NCBI RefSeq assembly: GCF_003570905.1
Contig: NZ_QXJM01000032.1
Location: 1-64,000 of the forward strand
Origin: Cohnella faecalis
GTDB taxonomy: Bacteria; Bacillota; Bacilli; Paenibacillales; Paenibacillaceae
DNA: 64,000 nt
Reading direction: 5' to 3'
Within the stretch, counting starts at the first letter, position 1; each line of letters begins with the position of its first letter. The position numbers and the translations under genes were made by a program. Shown piece after piece: positions 27,888-37,943 of this stretch. The notes beneath the pieces were generated by a model that was not told the DNA's origin, made no database searches, and saw only the letters and a list, made by a program, of their open reading frames with translations.

Positions 27888-28577
27888 TTAATCTTGGGGA
27901 ATGCTGCTCTTCAGCGTGACGAAGGAATCGGAAAAATAGTCGCGCACCGCGCTCTCAATCTTACTCTCGTCCTTGGAAGAGAGCACATGAACAATCGTCC
28001 GATGCTTGCTGATGACGGCGCCGACCCGTTCGTCGCCCGAATCGAACACTTCCTCGGTCGTGATCAGCATGACGATCAGCACGACTTGGCTAATTCCTTT
28101 CCACATTTGCCAAATGCGGGAGTGACCGGATTCCGCGATTATCGTCTCGTGAAAGGAAAAATCCTGGGCCGAAAATTCGGAAACGTCGTGATGCTTGGCC
28201 GCGAGCTCCATCTTGTCGACGATTCGGCTCAGCTTCGCGATCAGCGGCTCCAAATCTCCGGTCGCCAATCTGCGTTGGACGAAGCTTTCGATAAGATAAC
28301 GAACGTCGTAAAGCTCCTCGATTTCCTTCGGGCTCAATCCGATCACGACGGCTCCCATTCTTTCCAGACGAATCAGCCCTTCGGCAGACAGCGCTTTCAG
28401 AGCTTCCCTGACCGGAGACCGGCTCGTGCCGAACTCGGAGGCAATGCCGTTCTCGGATAAGACCGCTCCCGCAGCCAAGCTGCCCCGCACGATCCGAAAT
28501 CGCAATTCGCCGGCGACAGCCTCTCCCAGAGAAGCTCCCTTCAACCACTCGGCAGGGTAGTTTCTCAAGTGCTTCAT
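27888..28577 (-). CDS. gntR: GntR-family (FCD) gluconate operon repressor
   Basis: 229 residues. The N-terminal winged helix has the GntR signature VLSENGIASEFGTSRSPVREALKAL, written here only as the core SEFGTSRSPVREALKALS. The C-terminal all-helical FCD effector domain includes DVRYLIESFVQRR and DFSFHETIIAESGH. I chose the ATG at 28577 with AAAGGG upstream; a GTG at 28586 is in frame. It should repress its own gene and gntP-gntK through the two palindromes at 27839 and 28612 until gluconate is present. Confidence 0.92.
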   Translation of the reverse strand: MKHLRNYPAEWLKGASLGEAVAGELRFRIVRGSLAAGAVLSENGIASEFGTSRSPVREALKALSAEGLIRLERMGAVVIGLSPKEIEELYDVRYLIESFVQRRLATGDLEPLIAKLSRIVDKMELAAKHHDVSEFSAQDFSFHETIIAESGHSRIWQMWKGISQVVLIVMLITTEEVFDSGDERVGAVISKHRTIVHVLSSKDESKIESAVRDYFSDSFVTLKSSIPQD

Positions 28578-28611
28578 CCCGCTCACCCTTTGCGCGAACC
28601 TCTCATTGTGT

Positions 28612-28625
28612 ACTTGTCGACAACT
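28612..28625. promoter_or_regulatory. GntR operator upstream of gntR
   Basis: ACTTGTCGACAACT differs by one base from the perfect palindrome at 27839 and lies 35 bases before the gntR start, fitting autoregulation. Confidence 0.7.
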
Positions 28626-28722
28626 TTCCGTCTTATTTTATTCCGTTCTATGGCGTTTGTAAACGAGGAAAATGCTGCCCATTTCCGGGAAGAACCTATA
28701 GAACCGCCTATGTCCTCCTCGC

Positions 28723-29933
28723 TTACTCTTTGACAAGTCCGCTCGATGCCCCGTAATCCGTAACGGAAAGCTTGACGTCGAACGTTACCGGAGAGTCGCG
28801 GAAAGTCTCATCCCATTCGCGCTTCACCTTTTCCCATACTCTGGGATGCTGAATGCGCACCCGGTCTCCGAACCCGGCGGCGTCCACTCCGTACTGCTCC
28901 TGCATTTTGTCCAAGGCACGCTCCAACGTCATCTTAAGCTGCTTCTCGAACGTTTCATCCACCCGTTTCAAAAACGCTTTACGGCTCGGCACCCCGCCAG
29001 GAACATCGTTCTCGATGAGCCTTCCCTCGGATTCGATCTTGACGCGAAAAGAAACCCGGCCGCCGCTAACCTTCGAAGAGATCGTCGCATTCGACGATAC
29101 GACCTCGTAAGTGATGAGCCGCTTCGTCTGTTCGTCGTAGCTTTTGATTAAGCCTCCTCTGGCTTTGCCCATCATCCATATAATTCCGCTCAGTTCTTCC
29201 TCGTCTAGAAACCCGATGAGCTTTTTGCTCTTCCCGTCCATGACCGCCGCTCCCGCAAACTTGACTTCCCCTTCCGCCGAAACGATGTTTTGAAGCAAAA
29301 AGCTTCTGTCGGCCCGCATAAAAGCTTCCAATCTTGCCAGCGATACGGGGGCAGCAGCTTTAGATTTCGAAAATAATTGTCCGTAATTCCGAGAATTCGA
29401 ATGGCCGGAATCGTCTCGGATACGTTCGTCTCCAACGTTTTCGCCGCCCTCCCGTTGCTGATGAATACGAGGCAGCTTGGCCTGATATCGTTGTCCAACA
29501 AGTAAAAATCGAGGAGCCTGCTCAATCCGTAGCTTTGCGCAAGCCGGGAGCCGATTACGATCAGCTTCAAATGGCTTCCGAGCGGAGGGCGATCGGTTCT
29601 AAGAGACAGCTCTCTCAGGATTTCAAAGGGAGAATCCCCCGTTTGCGTAATGTTCAAATACGGCTTTTTCTGCTCCCCGGACTTTGTCGATTCCCCGCCG
29701 CCTCCCGAAGGCTTCAATACTTGAATCGTTTCGGTAATCGCGTCCTTGGTGTAATCCCCTCTGCTGCGCTCCTCCATTTCCTGCTCTATGTCCGCCCGCT
29801 CGCCAATATCCATAGCTAGCCCTACATAGATGCTTTGGGTTTCGATTTCATGGCTGCTCCAGCAGCCGGTTTGGAAAGCCAGCATAATGACAATCGACGC
29901 GTATGCGAGTGGACGGAATTTGCGTCTTGGCAT
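28723..29933 (-). CDS. gerC: spore germinant receptor subunit C lipoprotein (GerAC-like), frameshifted
   Basis: The N-terminal part has a signal peptide with lipobox AFQTGCWSS, then SIYVGLAMDIGE and LKLIVIGSRLAQSYGL, typical of GerAC lipoproteins. The frame breaks after LKLLPP; the rest continues in another frame (LEAFMRADRSFLLQNIVSA to the stop at 28723). The C-run near 29345-29351 is one base short; the span is 1,211 bases, one short of a multiple of three, and repair gives 403 residues. The start is ATG 29933 or GTG 29942, which overlaps the gerB stop. C subunits are anchored on the outer face of the spore inner membrane and are needed for germinant response. Confidence 0.9.
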
Positions 29934-29938
29934 CGGGT

Positions 29939-31029
29939 TCACTTGCCTCGTCCCCTCCATTTCGCCGCGATCAGACAAAGCAGCGGGAATAATCCGAAGT
30001 ACCATAGCCCGAAATTTCCGATAAAATCTCCGATCGAGAAGACGTCGTTAACGCTTTTGGGTGCCATGGCGACGATGAAAATAATCGGAAGCAGCCCGTA
30101 CGCGAACGGCGAAATATCTTTCTTGAACAATTGAGCCAGCCCCAAAGCCGCGCCGTAATGCGCCGTCGTGTAGGTAGAAAAAATTTGCATAATCCAAATG
30201 ACGAGCAAGAGCGATTCGAACCTCTCAAAGAAAAGCCCCTGCAGCTCGAAGCTTCGGAGCACATCTACCGTCGGCCATGTCCTTGCCTCGGTGCCCTCTA
30301 ACGAAAGTGCGCCTATAACGATAACGAACGTAATCAAATAAAAAACGACCGTGAAAGCGACGCCGGAAACGACGGCTTTCACGCCTTTGTCCGGCTTTTG
30401 CATGAACGCCACCAAAAACAGCATCACTTCCGAGCCCAGAAAGTATAGCGCCGACTCCTTCATCCCCTCGAACACAGGCCAAAGCCCAAGTCCCAGAACC
30501 GGACGCAAACGATCGATATCAAAAATGTGGAACCCTAAAAATATCGCAATCAAAAAAACGAGCGCTGTAATGGGCAGAATCAATTCAAACAAGCGGGCAA
30601 TCGGTTGAATGCCTCCCAGCATCAAATATAACGCTACCCACATGAGCGGCATGATAACCGCCCACGACGGCGTGCCCTCCAGCAAGAAGAAGTTCGTCAC
30701 TTCCGCCATCATTCTAATTTCGAATGCGGACAAAACAAGAAAATAACCGATTACCAGTATGCTGGCAAAAATGCCGACCCATCGGCCGACAATTTCTTGG
30801 CTATATTCGAAAAAGGTTTTTTGAGGAAACCGTTGGCTGAGCTTTACGATAATGATCCCCTCAACCATGGCGAGTCCTCCGCTTAAGAGGATGGAGATCC
30901 ACCCGTCCGGCGTTCCCATCCTCTCCGAAATCACTCTTGGAAAACTCAAAATTCCGGCCGCAAGAATGAAATTAATAATAATGACCCCGGTTTGGACGTT
31001 GTGATCCGTTCGTCGGAACGCGTTATCAT
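29939..31029 (-). CDS. gerB: spore germinant receptor subunit B (GerAB-like permease), frameshifted
   Basis: Ten-helix APC-type membrane protein that forms the germinant-binding subunit. From 30949 the frame is open (SFPRVISERMGTPDGWIS onward), but the first helix is encoded in a different frame upstream: an ATG at 31029 after GGGGGAT opens MITRSDERIT, and adding one base near 30996 joins it to VQTGVIIINFILAAGIL, the expected family start. Repaired length is 363 residues, normal for GerAB. The start lies 25 bases after the gerA stop. The missing base is probably a sequence error. Confidence 0.9.
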
Positions 31030-31053
31030 CTTATCCCCCCTTTGTCATACGCG

Positions 31054-32559
31054 TCATTTTTTTCGGATCGGATCTTGCGGATGCAGCAGCTCGGGACGTT
31101 TCTTCATCATTCGGAGCGGAGCGCGAATCAACAAGTCTTTCCAAATGCTGACCCGATAAGGAATGGACGGACTCGCGTAAGGGACGCCGAAGCTCTTCAG
31201 CTTAACTAGATGCGTGCTAAGGAATAGGAAAAACAGGACGACCCCGTACAGACCGAACAAAGCCGCGCAAAACATGGCGACGAAGCGCATGTACCGGAAT
31301 GCAAGACCCGCGCTGTAAAAAGGAATCGTAAAGGTGGCGATTGCCGTTACCGCGACTACGATAACCAGGATCTGACTGACGATGCCAGCTTGCACGGCGG
31401 CTTCGCCGATAATAAGACCGCCAACGATTCCCATCGCCGGACCGATCGGCTTAGGAAGACGGATACCCGCTTCCCTTAATATCTCAATGGCGATTTCCAT
31501 AATAAGAGCTTCCATCAGCGCGGAGAAAGGAACGAACTCCCTCGACTTGATGATGGATATAGCCAGCTTGGTCGGAATAAGGCCCGGATGGAACGAGATG
31601 AAGGAAATGTACAAAGCAGGAACGAACAGCGAAATGAACACTGCGAAAAAACGGAGTAGTCGTACAAGAGATCCGACAATCCACCGTTCGTAATAATCTT
31701 CGGGAGACTGCAGCAGCATGCTGAACGTAACCGGAACGAGCAGTGCGAACGGCGTCCCGTCCAGCAGAATGGCGACCCGGCCTTCCATCAAGGAGCTGAT
31801 GACGCGATCAGGACGCTCCGTGGATTGCGCCTGGGGAAAGGGACTAAGGTAGTTGTCTTCGATCAGTTGCTCCACGTATCCGGACTCCGGCAAGTTGTCG
31901 ATATTGATTTTGGCGATCCTTCGCTTGACTTCATCGACCAAAGCAGGGTCGGCGATATCCTCCATGTAAGCGACCGCCAAATCCTTCTGCGCCCGCAAGC
32001 CGACTTTGAATTTAACGATTGCCATGCTGCCGTTCTCGCCGTGCCGCCTTAACAAAGCGGTATTATCGCTGAGCGTCTCGTTGAAGCCGACTCTAGGCCC
32101 TCTGATCAAGCCTTCCGTTTCCGGCTCTTCGACGGTTCGTGTTCTTCCCTTGATTGAACCGATCAACAAAGCCGTCGGCACTCCATCGATAATAAGGGCG
32201 GTGGATCCAACCAGCACTTTCAGCATCGTCTCTTCGATGAGAGACGCTTCGCTCATTTCGCTGAGAGGTAAAATTTGGTCTCGGATCGTTTCCAGCAGCG
32301 GGAGACGGTTCGTGCTCCGTATTTCGCTATTTGGTTTTCCGCTCCACTCCGCCATTAGCGACAACAGAATCTGCTCTTCGATCAACTCCTTGTCCGAGAG
32401 GCCGTCCAGGAAAAAAACAGCCGCGCGAATACCCAGCCGTCCCAAATCGAACTCGCGTACATGGACGTCGCTGTTCGTTGCCATCGTGCGGTTGAGCGCT
32501 GCGACGTCCTCGTCGTATCGGCCCGTTATCGGCGTCCGGCCGTCTTTCCACTGCTTCAT
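31054..32559 (-). CDS. gerA: spore germinant receptor subunit A (GerAA family)
   Basis: 501 residues. The N-terminal cytoplasmic domain (about 1-290) has VREFDLGRLGIRAAVFF, the VGSTALIIDGV segment and RGPRVGFNETLSDNTALLRR, a hallmark of GerA proteins. About five membrane helices follow (VPFSALMEALIMEIAIEILRE as the core family block, given here only in part as PFSALMEALIMEIA). It forms the germination channel with subunits B and C. It is followed 25 bases later by gerB and preceded by a 48-residue membrane ORF. Confidence 0.95.
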   Translation of the reverse strand: MKQWKDGRTPITGRYDEDVAALNRTMATNSDVHVREFDLGRLGIRAAVFFLDGLSDKELIEEQILLSLMAEWSGKPNSEIRSTNRLPLLETIRDQILPLSEMSEASLIEETMLKVLVGSTALIIDGVPTALLIGSIKGRTRTVEEPETEGLIRGPRVGFNETLSDNTALLRRHGENGSMAIVKFKVGLRAQKDLAVAYMEDIADPALVDEVKRRIAKINIDNLPESGYVEQLIEDNYLSPFPQAQSTERPDRVISSLMEGRVAILLDGTPFALLVPVTFSMLLQSPEDYYERWIVGSLVRLLRFFAVFISLFVPALYISFISFHPGLIPTKLAISIIKSREFVPFSALMEALIMEIAIEILREAGIRLPKPIGPAMGIVGGLIIGEAAVQAGIVSQILVIVVAVTAIATFTIPFYSAGLAFRYMRFVAMFCAALFGLYGVVLFFLFLSTHLVKLKSFGVPYASPSIPYRVSIWKDLLIRAPLRMMKKRPELLHPQDPIRKK

Positions 32560-32563
32560 TCGC

Positions 32564-32710
32564 TCACTCTTCTTCCGATTGACGGATATAACCGAAAAAC
32601 TTGGCGATTCCCAACGGGACGATTAACACAACGAACGCTTCCAACGCTTCTTTCCAATCGGGCATATACTCGGCGGCCAGATTCCACAATGGAAATCCCT
32701 CCCTCGGCAT
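32564..32710 (-). CDS. small membrane protein at the head of the ger operon
   Basis: 48 residues from ATG 32710, ending five bases before gerA. It has one membrane helix (FVVLIVPLGIAKFFGYI) between an acidic amphipathic N-terminus (DWKEALEA) and an acidic RQSEEE tail. Tight coupling to gerA and a coding-like sequence support it as real. Small membrane D subunits are known in some ger operons; this might be one, but the resemblance is only in size, topology and position. Confidence 0.55.
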   Translation of the reverse strand: MPREGFPLWNLAAEYMPDWKEALEAFVVLIVPLGIAKFFGYIRQSEEE

Positions 32711-32848
32711 CGATCCCGCAAGCGAGTTCCGTTTTATTTTTTCCTGTCTATGGAAATTTATTACGAAATTTGCGAAAGCAAAAACGTCTGGCGTGTTATC
32801 GTCCCTAGCCCGGTTTCGCCCGCTTCGAGCGGCACGTTTGAACGAAGC

Positions 32849-33540
32849 CGATCCCACTGTGGCTCCAATCCAGCAGCCGACCTCCGAATGTATGGTACCT
32901 CGTCCCACTGTGGCTCCAATCCAGCAACCAATCGACGAATGTATGGTACCTCGTCCCACTGTTGCGCCAATCTCGCAGCCAATCGACGAATGTACGGTAC
33001 CTCATCCCACTGTTGCGCCAATCCAGCAACCAATCGACGAATGTATGGTACCTCGTCCCACTGTTGCGCCAATCCAGCAGCCAATCGACGAATGTACGGT
33101 ACCTCGTCCCACTGTTGCGCCAATCCAGCAACCAATCGACGAATGTATGGTACCTCGTCCCACTGTGGCGCCAATCCAGCAGCCAATCGACGAATGTAGG
33201 GTACCTCGTCCCACTGTTGCGCCAATCCAGCAACCAATCGACGAATGTGCGGTACCTCGTCCCACTGTTGCGCCAATCCAGCAGCCAATCGACGAATATA
33301 CGGTACCTCATCCCACTGTGGTGATCTCGACCGCACTTCTCGCCAATTGTATGGTACCTCGTCCCACTGTGGCGCCAATCCAGCAGCCAATCGACGAATG
33401 TACGGTACCTCATCCCACTGTTGCGCTCTCGACCGCACTTTTCGCCGAAAGTATGGTACCTCGTCCCACTGTTGCGCCAATCCAGCAACCAATCGACGAA
33501 TGTGCGGTACCTCATCCCACTGTGGCGATCTCGACCGTAC
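32849..33540. repeat. 51-bp tandem repeat array 3 (13 copies)
   Basis: Thirteen direct copies; GGTACC recurs every 51 bases from 32894 to 33506 with no phase slip. The core is GAATGTATGGTACC then TCGTCCCACTG, and the usual other half is CGCCAATCCAGCAACCAATC. Three units carry a CTCGACCGCACTT-type half seen in array 1 instead, so the arrays have exchanged or share units. It lies between the ger operon promoter side and the rhamnosidase terminator. Confidence 0.95.
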
Positions 33541-33545
33541 ACATT

Positions 33546-33594
33546 GAAAAAGGGCTGTTCCCAAAGGTCTTTGCAGACCTTTTGGGACAGCCCC
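33546..33594 (-). terminator. strong terminator of the rhamnosidase operon at the array 3 edge
   Basis: On the minus strand GGGCTGT-CCCAAAAGGTCT pairs with AGACCTTTGGG-AACAGCCC, loop GCAA, followed by TTTTTC. It is a longer version of the hairpin at 717-765, and both directly adjoin a 51-bp array. Confidence 0.9.
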
Positions 33595-33632
33595 TGCTTA
33601 TTTTTCAACGGTGGTGCCAATATCCCCTTCGC

Positions 33633-36314
33633 TCAGATGCCGGGAGCGGTCTCGAAGACATACTCGCCCGAGCCTACGACAAAGCGCGACTCGCCGTACA
33701 ATTCGCCCTCGTATGCCCAGCCGTCGCCGCTATCGCCAATGCCGGACACGGCAACGCCGTCCACGGTCGCGCGGACGCCGGGAACGTCAACGGCAGCCGT
33801 CGCGTTCGCCGGAACGACGACCCGCAGCCGGAAGCTGCCGTCGGGGCGCTTTTCCCATTCGGAGACGATCGTGCCGTAGAGCGACTCGTAGGATGCCGAA
33901 GCGCTCGTCACTCGTCCGCCCGGACGAGGGCGGACGACGGCATGCCGAAAGCCCGGACGGGCCGGATCGGCTTCGATGCCGCCCATGTAACGGAACATCC
34001 ACTCGCCGACAGAGCCGAGGGAATAGTGGTTGAACGAGTTCATCGTCGGAGTCTGGAAGCCGTTATGCTCCGTCCAGCCGTCCCACCGCTCCCAGATCGT
34101 CGTCGCGCCGTGCTTGATCGAATACATCCACGACGGGAACTCCTCCTGCGTCAGAAGCCCGTAAGCAACGTCCAGCCGACCGTTGTCGGTCAGAGCGGGC
34201 AGCAAGTAGCCGACGCCGAGGAAGCCGGTCGACAGACGGTCGCCCTTCCTCGCGATATCGTCCGTTAAGTGCCCGATCGCGAGCTGTCGCAGCTCTTCGG
34301 TCAACAAGCCGAATTGCAGCGCGAGCACATATACCGTCTGCGTCTCTCCCTTGATGCGGCCGTCGCTGCCGACGAACGCCTTGCGGAAAGCCTCTGCAAT
34401 GGATTGGAACAGCGACTCGTACTTCGCTTCGTCCTCAAGCTTGCCGAGCACGCCCGCTATTTGCGAGAACAGCTTCGTGCTATAAGCGAAGTAGGCGGTA
34501 GCGAGAACTTCATTCGGCGTATCGGCGCCGATCGACAGCCAGTCTCCGTAATTGGCGTAATCCGGACGGATGAGGTCGGCCGTCGTCTGCCTCAAATATT
34601 CAACCCAGCGTTCCATCGCGCCGTAGTGAGTTTCGAGAATGCGGGTATCCCCGTACATCAAATACAGCGTCCAAGGAATAACGACGCCCGCATCGCCCCA
34701 GCCCGCGTTGTCCGGCGCGAACCAGTTGAGCCTCGTGTTCCACATTTTGTGGCGAATCCAGCCTGCATCCGGAGCGACGTCCGTGAACGCCCCCGATGGC
34801 TGCTGACTGTCGATCATATCCCACATGAACTTGGTGAAAAATTGCGAGACGTCCATGTTGTACGAAGCCGTCCGGGCGAAAATTTGCGCATCTCCCGTCC
34901 ATCCGAGCCGCTCATCGCGCTGCGGGCAGTCCGTTGGGACGGACAGGAAGTTGCCGCGTTGCCCCCACGTGATGTTGGAATACAGCTTGTTCACCATCGC
35001 GTCGTTCGTCTCCAGCGTCCCCGTGCGAGGCGTATCGGAATGAACGACCTTGCCCGCAATCGTGTGCAAATCCGGTTCGCCCGGATAGCCGACCAGCTCG
35101 ACGTAACGGAAGCCGTGGAACGTGAAATGCGGCTCGTACCGCTCTTCCCCTTCGCCCTTCAGAATATAGTGCTCCTGCTGAACCGCGACGCGCAGATTAT
35201 CCAGATAGAGCGTCCCGTCGGGATTGAGCATTTCCGCATGGCTCAGCGTAATTTTCGTTCCGCGCTCGCCCCGAACTTTCACTTCCGTCCAGCCGACCAT
35301 ATTTTGCCCCATATCGTAAATATAGGTTCCTTGCTCCGTGCGGCGGACAGATATCGGCTTCATCGTCTGGGTAATGCGTACCGGAGGCTCGACCATCGAC
35401 ACGAGAAGACCGTTATAGCCCGAGCGTACGTCCGGCGTCTCCCATTCCGAATCGTCGTAGCCGGGCCGATCCCAGCCTGTCAGTTCCTCTCTCGCATCGT
35501 ACGTTTCTCCCAGAATCATGTCTGAATATTGCAAAGGGCCCCGAGCCGTTCTCCAGCTCGCGTCGGTCACGACGCTTTCTTTGGAGCCGTCCGCATACTC
35601 AAGATTGAGCTGCAAAAGAAAGAATGGACGCTCCCCGTAAACATGGTTGCCAAGGAATCCAACCGTTCCGCAATACCAGCCGTCTCCAAGGACGGCGCCG
35701 ACGGCGTTATCCCCTTCCGTCAGAAGGTCCGTTACGTCGTAGGCTTGCACTTGCACGCGCTTGTCGTAATCGGTAAAACCGGGCGCGAACAGATCGCCGA
35801 CCTTCTTGCCGTTTACATGGAACTCGTAGAGTCCAAGAGCCGTCGCATAAGCGGTCGCGCGAGCGACCTTGCCTTTGGCGGAGAACGCTTTGCGCAAGAA
35901 CGGCGACGGCTGCATATCGGCATCAGGCTCTTTTTTTCGTCCGATCCACGAGCCTTTGTAAGCTTCCCGGCTCAGCAAGCCCATCGTCCAGAACGCGGTC
36001 TCGCTCCAGTCGGAAGCGCGGTCTTCGCCGTCCCACGCTTGCACTTTCCAATAGTAGCGGCCTTCCGCCTGGAGCTTCGCCCCTGCGTAAACGATATGTG
36101 CGGATTCGCCGGATAGCGTCTTCCCGCTGTCCCAGCAATCGCCTATGTTTTGAGCAAGCGCTTCCAGAGAAGTCGAGACGAGAATGCGGTAAGCGCTCTG
36201 ACGTTCGCTGCGATCTTTCCCTGCCAGCCGCCAAAACAAGCGGGGCTCAAGCTCATCCAGCCCCAGCGGATTATCGCGATATTCGGTTCGAAGTTGTATC
36301 GGTTGTATCGGCAT
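33633..36314 (-). CDS. alpha-L-rhamnosidase, GH78 family
   Basis: 893 residues. The domain order is that of bacterial GH78 enzymes: N-terminal beta-domain (PLGLDELEPRLFWRLAG), a second beta-domain (GLYEFHVNGKKVGDLFAPGF), the (alpha/alpha)6 catalytic barrel with the acidic motif DCPQRDERLGWTGDAQIF, then a C-terminal beta-domain. It has no signal peptide, so it acts inside the cell on imported rhamnosides. It is the last gene of the isomerase/transketolase/kinase operon and supplies free sugar from plant glycosides or pectin fragments. AGGAGG precedes the ATG. Confidence 0.92.
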   Translation of the reverse strand: MPIQPIQLRTEYRDNPLGLDELEPRLFWRLAGKDRSERQSAYRILVSTSLEALAQNIGDCWDSGKTLSGESAHIVYAGAKLQAEGRYYWKVQAWDGEDRASDWSETAFWTMGLLSREAYKGSWIGRKKEPDADMQPSPFLRKAFSAKGKVARATAYATALGLYEFHVNGKKVGDLFAPGFTDYDKRVQVQAYDVTDLLTEGDNAVGAVLGDGWYCGTVGFLGNHVYGERPFFLLQLNLEYADGSKESVVTDASWRTARGPLQYSDMILGETYDAREELTGWDRPGYDDSEWETPDVRSGYNGLLVSMVEPPVRITQTMKPISVRRTEQGTYIYDMGQNMVGWTEVKVRGERGTKITLSHAEMLNPDGTLYLDNLRVAVQQEHYILKGEGEERYEPHFTFHGFRYVELVGYPGEPDLHTIAGKVVHSDTPRTGTLETNDAMVNKLYSNITWGQRGNFLSVPTDCPQRDERLGWTGDAQIFARTASYNMDVSQFFTKFMWDMIDSQQPSGAFTDVAPDAGWIRHKMWNTRLNWFAPDNAGWGDAGVVIPWTLYLMYGDTRILETHYGAMERWVEYLRQTTADLIRPDYANYGDWLSIGADTPNEVLATAYFAYSTKLFSQIAGVLGKLEDEAKYESLFQSIAEAFRKAFVGSDGRIKGETQTVYVLALQFGLLTEELRQLAIGHLTDDIARKGDRLSTGFLGVGYLLPALTDNGRLDVAYGLLTQEEFPSWMYSIKHGATTIWERWDGWTEHNGFQTPTMNSFNHYSLGSVGEWMFRYMGGIEADPARPGFRHAVVRPRPGGRVTSASASYESLYGTIVSEWEKRPDGSFRLRVVVPANATAAVDVPGVRATVDGVAVSGIGDSGDGWAYEGELYGESRFVVGSGEYVFETAPGI

Positions 36315-36437
36315 AATGTCAGTTCCTCCTGTTGCCGCTAATAGATCTAGCTTTTCTGCCTGTCTTCCAGTGTATACGTTGCCTTCACGGAACGGTAGAC
36401 CCGGATTCTCCGGGCACTGCTGTTATGTCCAAGTCCG

Positions 36438-37943
36438 TCAGCCGTTCAAGTGATCTTCCGCCGCAAGCACGCCTTTGACGGCCGCTTGCCAGCCCCGGTC
36501 AAGGCGCGCCCGTTCGTCTGCGTTCATCTCCGGACGATAGATGCGGCGGCTGCGGTAAAAACGATTCAGCTCCGCCGCGCTATCCCATACGCCAAGCGCA
36601 AGGCCGCCCATGAACGCGGAGCCGAGCGCGGACAATTCCGCCGCTTCCGAGCAGACGACCTCCGCGTTAAGCAAATCGGCCTGGAACTGCATGAGCAGCT
36701 CGTTCGCGGATGCTCCGCCGTCGACGCGAAGCTCGCCGACCGGGATGCCGGTCTCGCGCTCCAGCAGTCGGACCGCATCCGCAACCTGATAAGCGATGCT
36801 CTCCACGGCGGCGCGCAGCAGGTGCCTCCGGCCGGTCGACCGGTTCATGCCGATAATCGCGGCCCTTGCTCGCGGATTCCAATGCGGCGCGCCGAGCCCC
36901 ACGAAGGCGGGAACCAGGTAGACGCCGCCGGTATCGCCCGCTTCCGCGATATCCCGGTTCAGCTCGTCATAGCTTTGGAACAGCCCCATCTGATCGCGCG
37001 CCCAATTCAAGCAATCGCCCGTAGAGTGGATAATCGCTTCAACCGCGTATTCCACCCGTCCGAAAGCGCCCCAAGCAATCGCGGACACGAGTCCGCCTCC
37101 CGCCGCGGCCGGCTTGTCGCCGACGTGCATCAGCACAGACGTGCCGGTTCCGTACGTCCCTTTGGCCATGCCCGGCCGCAAGCATTGCTGGCCGAACAAG
37201 GCGGCTTGCGAATCGCCGATTACGCCGGCGATCGGCATCGGCGACGCGAATAGCCCGACGTCTTCGATGCAGCCGTAAATCCGGTCGCTCGGGTATACGT
37301 CCGGCAGCATGGAAATCGGCACTCCGAACAGCTCGGCAAGTTCTTCATCCCATTGCAGCGTATGAATATTGAACAATTGGGTACGGCTTGCGTTCGTATA
37401 ATCGGTCGCGTGCACGCGGCCGCCGGTCAGCTTCCATATGAGCCAGCTGTCGATCGTGCCAGCGAGCAGCTCATCGTCCGATGCCCCGTCTTCGCGGTTA
37501 TCGAGCAGCCAACGCCATTTGGCGGCGGAAAAATAAGGATCAAGCAGCAGCCCCGTCTTTTCCCGAATAAGCGGCTCATGGCCTTCCCGTCTCAGCTTGT
37601 CGCAAAAATCGGCCGTTCGGCGGCACTGCCACACAATCGCATTCGCGACAGGCAGCCCCGTGCGCCGATTCCAGACGACGGCCGTCTCGCGCTGGTTCGT
37701 AATCGTCACTCCTATGATCGATTCCTCGCCGACGTTCGCCTTCTCCATAACGTCTCTGATGACGGTCTTCACGTTGTCGTACAGCTCAATCGGGTCGTGC
37801 TCGACCCAACCGTCCCGGGGATAAATCTGCCGGTGAGGAACCCCGTGCCGATGGCGAATGCGCCCGTCGGCATCGGTCAGCACCGCTTTCGTACCCGCCG
37901 TGCTTTGATCGACGGTCAGCAGGAAGCGGTCGCCGCCGCTCAT
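36438..37943 (-). CDS. FGGY-family sugar kinase (glycerol-kinase-like)
   Basis: 501 residues from ATG 37943, overlapping the transketolase stop by four bases. The FGGY fold resembles glycerol kinase most (VDQSTAGTKAVL, GVTITNQRETAVVWN, VDGGASANELLMQFQ), but the phosphate loop and substrate region differ from true GlpK, and there is no glpF or glpD nearby. The operon (isomerase, split transketolase, rhamnosidase) argues for a ketose kinase instead. Its product would be the sugar phosphate used by the transketolase. I cannot tell the sugar from sequence alone. Confidence 0.85.
   Translation of the reverse strand: MSGGDRFLLTVDQSTAGTKAVLTDADGRIRHRHGVPHRQIYPRDGWVEHDPIELYDNVKTVIRDVMEKANVGEESIIGVTITNQRETAVVWNRRTGLPVANAIVWQCRRTADFCDKLRREGHEPLIREKTGLLLDPYFSAAKWRWLLDNREDGASDDELLAGTIDSWLIWKLTGGRVHATDYTNASRTQLFNIHTLQWDEELAELFGVPISMLPDVYPSDRIYGCIEDVGLFASPMPIAGVIGDSQAALFGQQCLRPGMAKGTYGTGTSVLMHVGDKPAAAGGGLVSAIAWGAFGRVEYAVEAIIHSTGDCLNWARDQMGLFQSYDELNRDIAEAGDTGGVYLVPAFVGLGAPHWNPRARAAIIGMNRSTGRRHLLRAAVESIAYQVADAVRLLERETGIPVGELRVDGGASANELLMQFQADLLNAEVVCSEAAELSALGSAFMGGLALGVWDSAAELNRFYRSRRIYRPEMNADERARLDRGWQAAVKGVLAAEDHLNG

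Noticed and set aside
36438..37943. Glycerol kinase glpK
   Set aside because: The fold is glycerol-kinase-like, but the phosphate-loop sequence differs and the neighbours are sugar isomerase and transketolase genes, so I left the symbol empty.
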